Assembly: GCA_016800925.1 (NCBI GenBank) | Contig: JABCPU010001109.1 | Location: 1 to 16,024 of the forward strand | Source of the DNA: Suillus spraguei | Taxonomy: Eukaryota; Basidiomycota; Agaricomycetes; Boletales; Suillaceae | Length of the DNA stretch: 16,024 bases | Direction of reading: 5' to 3' | Part shown: piece after piece, positions 1-9,808 of the stretch | Layout: the number at the start of each line of letters is the position of its first letter | How positions within the stretch are numbered: the stretch's first letter is position 1 | Notes under the pieces: generated by a model | The model's database searches: none | The model's input: the letters and a program-made list of their open reading frames with translations, nothing else | What the model was told of the DNA's origin: nothing | Position numbers and translations under genes: made by a program

Positions 1-1331
1 GCCGGCTGTCCTAGACGCGCGAGTTGTCGAAGATGAGATGACTTTGAGTACGCGTGCATAAAGTAAGTGTAACTATCAATGGAAGTGTGGAACACGTACT
101 TACACTACATGGTGATTGCTGCTGCTTAGGTCCCAGCTTGACATGGTATGGCCATCATGTGCAACGGCACAGGCACCTCAGGCTCTTTCACTGCTGCACT
201 GGAGTGGCGCTCGCCTCCGCTTTGAACGTGCCCCCTGCATCAGTACATTGATACCAGTAGGCCAATGAAAAGGACATCAACAAGATCGACTTGAAGCGGC
301 CTAGTCCTTCACGCACTCTGGATCACCCAATCTCGTCACCATGCTAGTAGCTTGAAAGGCTAGTCTAATTTTACCTGATGTACTCAAGTTTACCCGATCG
401 ACATGCATGATAATTTCGTAAAGCAAATCGTGTCTTTAATAGGATGAGCGAGAAGGTTCAAGCACGACGGCAATTGTCCAAGCATGGTAGCTGTTCTAGG
501 TGTTGGTTTTGATGCGTTTGATATGTGCTGCTACTTAATATTTATGGTGCACTAAAATCTATCCCAGTGTTCAAAATTGCGAACGTTTCAGGAATGAAGA
601 AGCAGAACTTCGCATCACGACTCTTCAAGTTAATAATTAATTTACCACTCTGAGCCTCAGTGCTCGACTCGATACGAAATGTTCAAAGCTCAACTTGAAG
701 TTGGGCTCAAGCGCTCTGAATTCCTCTCGTCGGTACAAGAACCCGTTCTAGTGTAACTCAGTCAAGACTGTCGTCCGCTTAACTATCACGCCACCTTTAG
801 TGATACTGAAAGCTTGTGTTTCATACAGTATTTTATTGGAACGCCAGAGTGCTTACACAGTGATTATGATCTCGTGTTACAATATATGTGACAATCGCAA
901 GCTGAGCCCGAGTCCCTTACATATTGATTGTGGCGGCCGCCTGTCCATCGAGTACATTGATTGCCGCGGCCGGTGTTATAGATAACTTTATGTATCCATA
1001 CAAGGCCCCGAGGGTTGTCTCAGCTCGGACGCCGGCCGAGTGGGAAACTTGATATGCGAGCTGAATGAATGACAGGCCCATCATGATGGTGCACAAAACT
1101 GACATTAATGGCGAATGAACGATAAGTGTATGTTATGAAGTGTTGAATGCAATGGTGATAATAATCTGGCAGACGAAGGGGGTACAATGAGTGTTACTGA
1201 GCGAAGCTCAGCGAGCGAGTGTAGTGTGCGAGCGGGTTGTGCTGTCGGTTGTTTCCGAGCACTTATCGGCATGTATGACGACTGCTTTGCGGCTCACGTC
1301 ACGGTGTCATATCGTAAAAGGCACAAGTAAA
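1..1331. other. intergenic stretch, no gene recognised
   Basis: I find no convincing coding region here on either strand. Open frames are short (80 codons or fewer), have no family resemblance and lack plausible introns linking them. The first 60 bases in frame 2 read an open tail that ends in TAA at 58-60, just before a good intron donor (GTAAGT) at about 63 with a possible acceptor near 130. This could be the 3' end or 3' UTR of a gene lying to the left, but it cannot be identified. Around 923-975 two short blocks (ATTGATTG followed by GC-rich GGCCG) are repeated about 33 bp apart. The rest is AT-balanced sequence without visible structure. Confidence 0.6.
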
Positions 1332-1374
1332 TATACTATGCCTCACGGTGGAATCGTCACCCCGAAAGTCGTCA
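1332..1374 (+). repeat. left terminal inverted repeat
   Basis: This 43-bp sequence begins TATACTATGCCTCACGG. It matches the reverse complement of 2211-2254, except that its internal C run is one base shorter. Similarity weakens sharply beyond 1374, where the two arms diverge. Confidence 0.85.
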
Positions 1375-1692
1375 GTCACACTTTTGTCACAGCAGTTCAC
1401 TGCTGCCGCTTTCAAATTCCGCTCGGCAACGCCTAAAAAATTGTTACAGGTCAAAAATTATGATTGGTTGGTGTGACGTGGAGTATTGTAGGGGATGTGG
1501 TTTGTAATTATAATGGCTGTATGGTGCAGGAAATGCTTCATGAGAATGAGACTATGTGGTCCATGATGAGGCAAATGAACTTGATGCTGGTGTGAAGTAA
1601 ATGTCCGGAAAATTGCTGAGATGCTGGTATGTTGCTGCGAGTTGGATGTACAGGAGGATTGTAAGGTATTTCATGGCGTGGATCAGGACTAT

Positions 1693-1959
1693 TTATGTTA
1701 GAATCATTAGGATGTTCGCGAGAAGAATAATGAGAGCTATTGGCAGGTAGTGCTGGAATGGGTGGAATTTCAATGGGTGCAGCGCTGATGGTAGTTGAAT
1801 TGTCAGTTGCTGATGTGGCGTTTCTCGCGCGGCGTTCTGCCATTGCCAAACAGAGCTTGAAAATCGTGGGTTGTTGGCCAGATGAGCATTAGGTGGGTCG
1901 GCAATGTACTCATAAGTGGGATCACGCGACTCTCGTGATTTGCCTTTTGGGCGAACCAT
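1693..1959 (-). CDS. weak hypothetical ORF inside the inverted-repeat element
   Basis: An 88-codon frame starts at an ATG at 1959 and reads MVRPKGKSRESRDP, a basic, hydrophilic N-terminus. After about 35 residues the composition changes. A second open frame on the same strand (down to 1538) carries a Ser/Pro/Asn-rich stretch that looks like a more natural continuation, so a frame change near 1850 is possible. I do not recognise the family, and it has no transposase signature. It may be the remnant of the N-terminus of a transposon-borne protein, or chance. The only support is its position inside the element and its length relative to the surrounding noise. Confidence 0.2.
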   Translation of the reverse strand: MVRPKGKSRESRDPTYEYIADPPNAHLANNPRFSSSVWQWQNAARETPHQQLTIQLPSALHPLKFHPFQHYLPIALIILLANILMILT

Positions 1960-2210
1960 GCCTGAATGTGTCAGCTCACTGAAAAGTCGTCAACAGCCAG
2001 TCAACAGCCAGTGGTAGTATTTTTTAGAACTCCGCCACGGCAGCGCTCGGCTGGCTGTCACCAGCGTGACTTTGACGGCTTTCAATGAACTTCACCGTTT
2101 CTTAATAAAAATTGATCGTTCAACCTCGCAATGAAAGGTGCATGATAGAAACATCGACTCAAGTTCTGAATTGTGTGTAGAGGTAAGAATTGAGTGAGAT
2201 ATTTAGGTCG

Positions 2211-2254
2211 TGACGACTTTCGGGGGTGACGATTCCACCGTGAGGCATAGTATA
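2211..2254 (-). repeat. right terminal inverted repeat
   Basis: This 44-bp sequence is the inverted partner of 1332-1374 and ends CCGTGAGGCATAGTATA. It marks the right boundary of the element; the flank continues directly into the upstream region of the P450 gene. Confidence 0.85.
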
Positions 2255-2346
2255 CAAGTCAGGACTATCCTAGCATAGCTATAACATGCTACATTAACGG
2301 ATCTCCATTTCACAGCTGAGCGCAGGGCTCTCGGCCGTGGGTCACG

Positions 2347-2354
2347 TATAAATA
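2347..2354 (+). promoter_or_regulatory. TATA-like box upstream of the P450 gene
   Basis: TATAAATA lies 50-75 bp before the first recognisable P450 coding sequence, at a spacing consistent with transcription starting around 2375-2385. The call rests on motif and position only. The inverted-repeat element ends about 90 bp further upstream, so any upstream regulatory sites are now separated from this box by the insertion. Confidence 0.35.
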
Positions 2355-2399
2355 CCGCAGGGATACTCTTCGCACAGCTTTGAATTGCAAGCTCCAATC

Positions 2400-4892
2400 C
2401 CTCATCATTCACTGTTCCAAGTATGCGGAATCAGTGTCCCTTTCAGCGTTCGCTCTCTGGAAGGTGTTTCGTACCTCATCGAGAAAGTATAATATCGACC
2501 TCGATGGCCCAAAGGAATCCCACTGGTTAACAGGTTTTTGACCGTGGTCATACTCGTCCTATTATACTCGTCTGACTTCAATGAACGTCAGGGAACATTC
2601 GACAAGTGTTCGAACGTGGCCTTGACCACTGGCGTGGAAATGGCTGAGCAGTATGGCGGAGCGGTCAAACTCACAAGTCTATACGGAGTAAGTTCAGATG
2701 TAAAGTGTTATTATTCTGAAACATCCTTGCGAATGCTGCTCTTCCCAGGAAGTAGTGTATCTATCTGATCCACTGGCGTTGTATCATGTTACCGTAAAAG
2801 ACCAGCATGTCTTCGAAGAACCCGACGTATTACTATGTCAGTCTTGTATTACTCTTTCACGACCGCATATACCGACTTCGCGTTATACAGGAACAACAAG
2901 GCAATATTCGGGGATGGTCTAATAGCTACCACCGGTACGAGTTATTGTGGTAGGCATTCATGCAAGCTATCTGACAACATGGATAGGAGAGCAGCATCGA
3001 AAGCAACGCAAGCTCCTCAACCCTGTCTTCTCGATCTCAAACATGCGGGAGTTGCTACCCACATTACAGCCCATCGCACACAAGCTGACGTCTGTCATCA
3101 TGTCTAAGCTTCCGAGCGATGGATGTACGTTGGTTCACACCCAAAAATATACATCGACATAGGCGGTTTTTACTTAACTTTTTGAAACAGCATACAGAGA
3201 GATTGATATACTACCTTTACTATCTCGCGGTGCACTTGATGGTGTTTGCCAGGCGATTCTTGGCTATCCAAGCAATACTCTGGAGGCTACGGAAAATAAC
3301 GAATATACTGAAGCACTTCGGAAGATAAGGTATGTGATATAAATACAACGACCCTCTCACGGTGATAGTGATTTTGCCTTGATGTTGCAGCTCCATGATA
3401 TCAAAGCGCATGTATCTCCGGCCAATTGTGCCAATAGTTATGCGCAACCTTTCGTCATACTGGATAAATAAGCTTGTGGATTTGCTCACGACGCCCTGGA
3501 TTCACACTGAATTACCGAAGATGCGCGAGAGTTTCGACGAATTGTTGAACTCATGGACAGGGGTAGTAAGAAAGCTTTCGCAGAGGAAAAAGGCAGCACT
3601 AGAGACTCCAGCTACTTCTTCCTCAACTGATGTGCATTCTGAAGCTGATAATACCAAATCGGGTCGTAGGAAAGATATGATGGACATCATGCGTTAGTTC
3701 CATAACATTCTGGTCCATTTGTTACTGAGGGCACACACAGTCAAGGCAAACTCTGCGTCTTCCAGTTCAGAGCAACTCACCGATGCCGAGCTGTTGGGAC
3801 AAATGAAGTAAGCCCCTCGCTCATTGTAAATAAGAAAATCTAACCCGTTTCATTATAGCGTCATGGTATTTGCTGGCCTAGACACAACTACCTCTGCTCT
3901 GTCTCGTTGCATTTACCTACTTGCCAAGAACCCACTCATTCAAGCTCGATTGAGGAGCGAAATTCGTGATGCCATCAAGTCTACGTCTCTCGCACAGGAC
4001 AGTTCTTCGTTTTCCGAGCACGATAATCCACTTCTTCACTTGTCCTACGATGCACTTATAAATCTCCCATTTCTCGACGGAGTTGTCAAAGAAACATTGC
4101 GACTTTATCCTTCTCTCTCGCACATGAGCCGAAAGTATGTCGTTCATCGTCCCCAGAACCATCAATTGAATATATCGACAGAGTGCTCAAGCCAACTATT
4201 CTTCCTCTTCAATTCCCTGTTCGCTCGTCATCCGGAGCACAAATATCTCCATCGAGGTACATGAGAAAGCGCTCATTGTCATCTCTATTTTAGTTGCAAA
4301 TCGCAATCGAACCATGTGGGGTGATGATGCGAATGAGTGGAAGCCTGAGCGGTGGCTTTCTTCCCCGGGGAGAAAAGAGGGGCCAGGCACGGATGTTCCA
4401 TCCCATGGTGCTGAGATGCTATCATCGAAACTATCCGCACCCATCCCTGGGGTTAAAGATGGCGCCAGGTATCCTGGTGTCTATTCCAATATGTCAGTCT
4501 TTGTCTATTAAGTATAGCATATTACATTCGCTGACCATACGTAGGATGACTTTCCTCGGCGGCAGTCGTTCCTGCATGTTAGTCAAATGCAGGGAATCCG
4601 ATTACTTATCCGTGTACTTACGTCTTATTTACAGCGGGTTCAAGTTTGCTGAAATGGAAATGAGTAAGTTCTTGAATGTTGTGTACGGCTGTCGAATCTG
4701 ACTGATTTTAACTCATCAGAGGAAATCATCGCTGCGCTCGTGCTTCGTCTACAATTTGTGCTCCCAACTGATAAGGAAATTCAGTGGAAGTTGAGGGCGT
4801 TTCATACGCCTGTCGTTAAGCCACCAGGTGGAGATGGGGGTATCACCCGCGGTTCCACTCAACGTTCGACTAGTGCAAGAAGAGGACTTTAA
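2400..4892 (+). pseudogene. cytochrome P450 monooxygenase, frame-disrupted
   Basis: This is a haem-thiolate monooxygenase of basidiomycete type. Family knowledge predicts an ER-anchored enzyme using a P450 reductase; the substrate cannot be told. Thirteen exons can be read: ~2400-2533, 2592-2687, 2749-2836, 2891-2934, 2987-3124, 3191-3329, 3391-3692, 3741-3807, 3859-4134, 4182-4492, 4545-4577, 4635-4663, 4720-4892. Visible motifs are a C-helix-like GEQHRKQRKLLNPVFS, I-helix AGLDTT (about 3871), ExxR in KETLR (about 4090), PERW (about 4344) and the haem loop FLGGSRSC-IG split across an intron, with its cysteine near 4575. Lesions are: no in-frame ATG after the TATA box (the ATG at 2423 is in another frame); one extra base at about 2630; a phase mismatch of one base across intron 3 (2836/2891); and a shift at about 4243. 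No in-frame nonsense codon lies outside these shifts, and the other splice sites look good. It is either a young pseudogene or an intact gene with assembly indels. Confidence 0.8.
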
Positions 4893-5385
4893 ATGGTAGG
4901 ACTGTATTTGTATTCATGACGTGATGATGTGTGTTTTGATGTATGCTCTGATGCTCTGTATGTCATTTGTTTTCGAACATTGTACACTACCGCTACTACG
5001 GTACCGTACTGTATACTATTGAATTGATGTCAATGTGTAGCTACACGAAGGGAATAAACATAGTTACCAACCCTTTTCATCGTGCTATCAACACTCGTAT
5101 ATGGGCCTGGTCGCGGTCAATTCGCTAACTTGAGTAGGTTCTTTTACTTAATTAACTGTAGATATTGACAAGTGATGTGATGTTTCGCACGTATATAGTC
5201 TCCTATTAGGCGAACAACCCATTCGGGCTTCGACACGTTGTCCGTCGTTTTCCGGTAAGTTACCCAACACACCTTTCCCTACTTGTTTCCTACCACTTAA
5301 TTTTTTTTGGATTTCGGTTTACGCGTTCAACGCAGGTATTTCTCGTCACAGGTTTTGTGCTTTGGACACCCGTAAGCTTCGAAAC
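4893..5385. other. intergenic region between P450 and the multi-KH gene
   Basis: This tandem intergenic gap of about 490 bp contains the 3' flank of the P450 gene and the promoter and leader of the multi-KH gene. No further coding frame with family resemblance is seen. T- and A-rich stretches around 5140-5310 are typical of a fungal promoter and leader intron. A likely leader intron is listed separately. Confidence 0.5.
5255..5335 (+). other. probable 5' UTR intron of the multi-KH gene
   Basis: A strong donor (GTAAGT at 5255) and a pyrimidine-rich tract are followed by an acceptor ending CGCAG at 5335. This predicts an 81-nt intron that ends 50 bp before the start codon. A second acceptor (CACAG, 5350) could be used instead. 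The call is based on splice-site pattern only; transcript reads would settle it. Confidence 0.4.
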
Positions 5386-8300
5386 ATGCAACTCACCGCA
5401 GCTGAACTCCAGGTCAGTCAGTTTCTTCATGTGGACCGACGCCGTGTCATTGACCCTGATGAATGTTATTTGTAATTTTAGAAGAGACACGAACTCGAAG
5501 GAGCCCCAGACCCATTTCCCTCTCTCGGGGAGACGGCAACCGTTAAGCCCAAACGCGTCGTCCAGGTCCCTGCTGACGCAGACTCGCAAACGGATTTCCC
5601 CACTCTCGCCACTTCCACGCCTGCTCCTGCGCCTGGGAAGTCTGCCTGGGGTTCTGATGCTGGCCCTCGTATCAAAGCTGCTGTCAAATCCACTCCACTC
5701 ATCACAGATTATTTCACGGTCACTCAAGCCGAGGTTCCTGTCAGGGATGGCAAACAAACTTCGGTCGGTGAGATCATGAGGCAGGTCATGACAAAGTACA
5801 GGGTCAGAGTAGAGGCGTCGACAAATCAGAGTCGGCAGACTACCTTCCATATGAAGGGTGAGACTCAGAAGGACCTCGACAAGGCTAAACGTCACTTGTT
5901 GGCTACTTTGAGCCCCGTGGTACATGACACATTTTTTGAGCCATGTATTTTTGCATATTAATCGCTTCAATAGGTCACTTTAACTTTGAATGCCCCCGCT
6001 TCTACTATTTCGGTTATAATCGGACCAAAGGGTAAGACTCTGCGATCAGTAGCATTCCATGCATTTACCCTTCATACCTGTAGGCGCGAGTCTTAAAAGG
6101 ATTCGTGAGATTACAGGTGTCAAGGTCGATATTCCTCCCAAGGATGGTACCCCCAATGGACAGGCAAGCGGAACGAACGGAACTACTACTCCCCTCCCAG
6201 GCGACGATGAAGAGGAGGTTATGGTACCTGTCACTATCACCGGCCCACGCCCGTTTGCCTTGGAAGCTCAGGGAATGCTCAATGAGATCATCGCTTCTCG
6301 GACTTCACATCTCACCCAAAAAGTCCGAGACATTCCAGCTCACGTTCTACCCTTCGTCCTTACTTGCCGCAACCACTTTATTGAGGAAGCTCAAGGTTTC
6401 TATGTCAATCTCTCTCTGAACCAACTTGAGCGGGAGATTACTATCAGTGGAGATCGCGAGGGCGTCGTTCGTGTGGTCGACACCATCAAAGCTACCATCG
6501 AAGGATTCAAGACAAACTTAACCAGCCTCAAGATTTCTTTACCCAAGCGCCAGCACCGTCTTCTTGCCGGTAAAGCGGTCGACGACATTTTGTCGCAGAC
6601 TAAATGTTTTGTTGAAGTTACTTCCCCTGAGGATCTTGGTGACGAGGTCACGGTGTGGGGTTTAGCAGCTGATCTCGCCGCTGGTTTGGGTGCTGTCATG
6701 GCCAAGGCAAATTCGCAATTCATCCACGAGTACCCTCTACCTGGTCCCCTGGCGGTTTCAAAGCAGCTCCTTGCGTATATGGCACGGATCGACTACGAGG
6801 CAACCTTGGCTAATGACCATCCTGATGCCTCGATCTTCACACCATCTCCTGCCACCATTGCACAAGCATCAGTTCTCAATATTGACATTGCTGGCGAGAA
6901 ATCTGTGGTGGACGCGGTGATTAAGCAGATCTCCGAGTTCATTGGAAAGCTCATTGGTGCAACGAGGGAAGTATCGATCGATTGGCCCATCCACCGCATC
7001 ATCCAGGGTAAAAGTGCTAAGAAGTGCGTATGATCTATGACCTTACTGAAGTACGAAGCTGATTCAATATGACTAGATTGGAGCAATTCTACGAGACGCA
7101 TAATGTTCAAGTTTTCTTCCCTCCGGAGTCTGCCGAGCAATCCCAGGTACTATTGGTTTATGATCCCCTTACTCCCTCGGCGTCACCCTCGCCCGTGGAG
7201 AAAGTCAAGCATTTGGATCATGTTATGGAAGAGCTCTCTAAAATGGCCAAGGAATTTGCGGATGTGAAAAGCCAGAGGATCTCGGTTGAGAAGCGCTGGC
7301 ACGACGCTGTCGTCGGTCAAGGAGGTGCCACTTTGAATACGTGAGTCCGCCTTGCACAAGATGAGTGCATTAACGAATATATTTCAGCATCATTGGTGAG
7401 GACACGACGCTCTTTATCAAGGTTGGCGCAGAAGTTGGCGACGCATCCGATGAGGATGTCATCCTTATCCGAGGCGCCAGCGTTGACGTCGATCGTGTCG
7501 TCAGAGAGATCTCCCAGATCGTCGAGGACGCGAAGAATGATGCCATTGCCAGCAGCTATGTGGGTCTCAGATGGTTTAGATATCGTTCCGGTTGATTCAT
7601 AAAATGATATAGTTCATCGAATTTGACATTGATCGGGAGTACGTTGGCCGCGTCGTCGGTGCACAGGGTTCAGGCGTCAACAAACTTCGCGATGCTCTCG
7701 GTGTCAAGGTTGATTTCTCAGACGAGGCTGATGAAAAGGAAAAAGAGGCAGGCAAAAAGAAGAAGGCGGTCATTCATCAAAAATCCAAGATTAAGGTAAT
7801 CGCTCTTACCTGTCTTTCCTCTTCCTGTTTCTCACTATATTCGAAATAGATTACAGGTCGCAAGGAGAATGTAGAGGAAGCCAAAAAACGCATCTTGTCG
7901 CAAGTTGAGAGACTCGTAAGTCATGGCATGGTTCGACGTTCCCGTTTCTGACACACCCTCAGGCCGATGAGACTTCTGAAGTTTTGAAAATACCCAACCA
8001 GTACCACGCCCAACTCATTGGTCAGAGTGGCAGGTACGTCATTCGGCTGGAAGAGAATTACGGTGTCAAGATCACATTCCCTCGTTCATCCGGTGAGAAC
8101 GGGGAGGGCAAGACCAGGGAGCAACTCAAACCTGACGAGGTCCTCATCAAGGGTGGCAGGAAGGGCGTTGCTAGCGCAAAGTCTGAGTTGCTTGACGCTC
8201 TGGAGTTTGAAAAGGAAAACAGCAAGGTTCTCACATTCGATGTTCCCACTCGTTCGGTCTCCCGTATCCTTGGCAAAGGTGGTGTCACCATCCTCGAGAT

Positions 8301-9671
8301 CAAGGATGATACCGGAGCTCAAATTGATGTTGATAAAACCAACGATGGCATCGGTTCCTTCACGCAAATTACGGTTCGTGGTACAAAGGACGCAATCAAT
8401 GCCGCAAAGGCTGCCATTCTGGTTATAGCTGATCAAGTCGGCGAGGAGACCACGGAATCCCTGGTCATCGAGCGCAAGTTCCATCGTAACATCATAGGTG
8501 CTGGTGGCCAGGGTTTGAAAGATCTCATTAACAGATGTGGTGGTCCATCTGACACTAAACTCCAAGCTGGTCTTGTCCGTTTGTATGTTGTTCCGCTTGC
8601 ATCTTGGCGTTTTGCTAACAATTTCCCTAGTCCTCGCCAAGATGAAATCTCTGACGAGGTTCGCTTGCGCGGAGAGCCTAAGTTGGTAAACAAGATCAAG
8701 GAGGAACTCGAGAAAATCGTGGCCACGTTGCGCGACCGTGTTGTTTTGGCTGTGGAGATTCCTGCGTCGCAGCACCGTAACTTGATCGGCAGAGGTGGTC
8801 AGCATTTGAATGATCTTCAGAACCGAACTGGAGTTCAAGTACAGTTCCCTGGATCACGCTCGTACAACCAATTTGGCGAACCTGAAAATGCAAGTGAGAT
8901 GGCAGACGCTGATCCGGCCAACATCGTCAAGATTTCTGGTGCTCGCAAAGCCTGCGAGGCGGCGGCTGAAGAGCTCAAGGTATGCAACACCTCTTTTATA
9001 AATTTGTGGTTCTTATTTTTCTCTCAGGCTCACGTGAAACCCGCTGCTCCCGAAGGCGTGACGGCGATTGTCTCGGTACCACTAAAGTACCACCACGCTA
9101 TTTCACAGCAGGGCCAATTCTTCCGTACTTTGCGCAACTTCGGGGTTTCCGTCGAGCAATCTGGCAAGCCTCAGAAACCAGCAGTCCCTGCTGCTCCCCC
9201 TCAAAATGGCTCTACGACTGCCCGCATTGATGACACTGAGGATGCGCCATCCATCGAGATTCACTGGCAGGTCGCCGAAAACTATTTGGACGCTGAAGAA
9301 GGTGACTCTGAGTGGACTTTAAAAGGCACCGACGCTGCTGGTCTGGAGCGGGCCCAGAGCCTTATCCAGGAAGCTATTGCGCAGGCTGCAGCTATGACCT
9401 GTGTGGGCTTTTTGACCCTCCATGATCGCTCTGCATTCCCGAGAATCGTAGGCTCAAAGGGGTCCAACGTTACTCGCCTTCGGAACGAGACTGGAGCTGA
9501 CATTACAGTCGGCAGAGACAACAGTACTATTGTCATCATTGGTAAGTTGGTTTTATCCATGCGAGACTACTGGTTTGACATCGTACTTCAGGGTCTGAAT
9601 CTGCTGTCGATGCTGCCAAAGGAGCGATCCTGAAGCAAATATCTTCCTCTGGCCGTCCTCCACGCCACTGA
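5386..9671 (+). CDS. SCP160: vigilin/Scp160-type multi-KH RNA-binding protein
   Basis: Vigilin homologues are large KH-repeat proteins that bind mRNA and associate with ribosomes at the ER, affecting translation and mRNA stability. Twelve exons join in phase with no break: 5386-5412, 5482-5919, 5974-6031, 6084-7023, 7077-7340, 7388-7559, 7613-7795, 7850-7915, 7963-8582, 8631-8979, 9028-9541, 9592-9671. They encode 1236 residues, close to the roughly 1220 of yeast Scp160. KH-type GxxG loops are seen near residues 172 (GPKG), 566 (GQGG), 646 (GAQG), 735 (GQSG), 820 (GKGG), 896 (GAGG), 976 (GRGG) and 1181 (GSKG). Degenerate KH copies lie near 334, 484 and 1067, as is usual in this family. The N-terminal 150 residues are Pro/Ala-rich with no KH fold evident. 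The start is the first ATG after the probable leader intron and begins a 9-codon first exon (MQLTAAELQ). The stop codon faces the convergent U2SURP gene 137 bp away. Confidence 0.93.
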
Positions 9672-9808
9672 AATGCCAATTATGTTGCTTGATGTTGGGT
9701 TTTAGGTGTACATCATGCTGTTGTGTTAAAATCAATGCTATACCACACACTATCTTGTTATGATATTCTCTGCAATACAACGGAACGGATATTGGAATAT
9801 TAAATCTC
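9672..9808. other. shared 3' region between convergent genes
   Basis: Only 137 bp separate the stop codons of the multi-KH gene (+) and the U2SURP gene (-). The interval is AT-rich and must hold both 3' UTRs and polyadenylation signals, so the two transcripts probably overlap at their ends. No hairpin terminator is expected or seen. Confidence 0.5.

Larger units (their letters stand above)
1332..2254. mobile_element. short DNA transposon-like element with 43/44-bp terminal inverted repeats
   Basis: The two ends, 1332-1374 and 2211-2254, are reverse complements of each other over their full length. The only difference is one base in a C run (4 versus 5). Both ends finish in TATAC/GTATA, so a TA target duplication (1332-1333 and 2253-2254) is possible but cannot be told apart from the palindromic end. 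The element is about 920 bp. No transposase domain or catalytic triad is visible, so it is probably a non-autonomous derivative that depends on a transposase encoded elsewhere. A TA duplication would fit a Tc1/mariner-like element, but the end sequence does not identify the superfamily. Near-identical ends suggest insertion was fairly recent. The right end lies about 90 bp upstream of the TATA-like box of the P450 gene. Inside, an exact 11-bp tandem duplication sits at 1990-2011. Confidence 0.75.

Noticed and set aside
923..972. Short GC-rich direct repeat (ATTGATTG plus a GGCCG block, twice)
   Set aside because: It has only two imperfect copies of about 18 bp with no larger array or flanking signature; too weak to call a repeat element or regulatory site.
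1191..1436. 81-codon plus-strand frame running into the left end of the element
   Set aside because: It crosses the inverted-repeat boundary, so it mixes host and element DNA; composition and sequence resemble no protein family.
1375..2210. Possible extension of the inverted repeat deeper into the element
   Set aside because: Scattered similar words (a GTCAC...GACAG...GCTGCCG order and a CTAAAAAAT block) occur on both arms, but they need gaps and could be chance; an alignment would be required.
5290..5970. 226-codon minus-strand frame opposite the multi-KH gene start
   Set aside because: It is a shadow of the well-supported plus-strand exons 1-2; it spans introns of the real gene and has no family resemblance.
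8086..8838. 250-codon minus-strand frame within the multi-KH gene
   Set aside because: It lies opposite a conserved KH-coding exon and is explained by codon bias of the real gene on the other strand.
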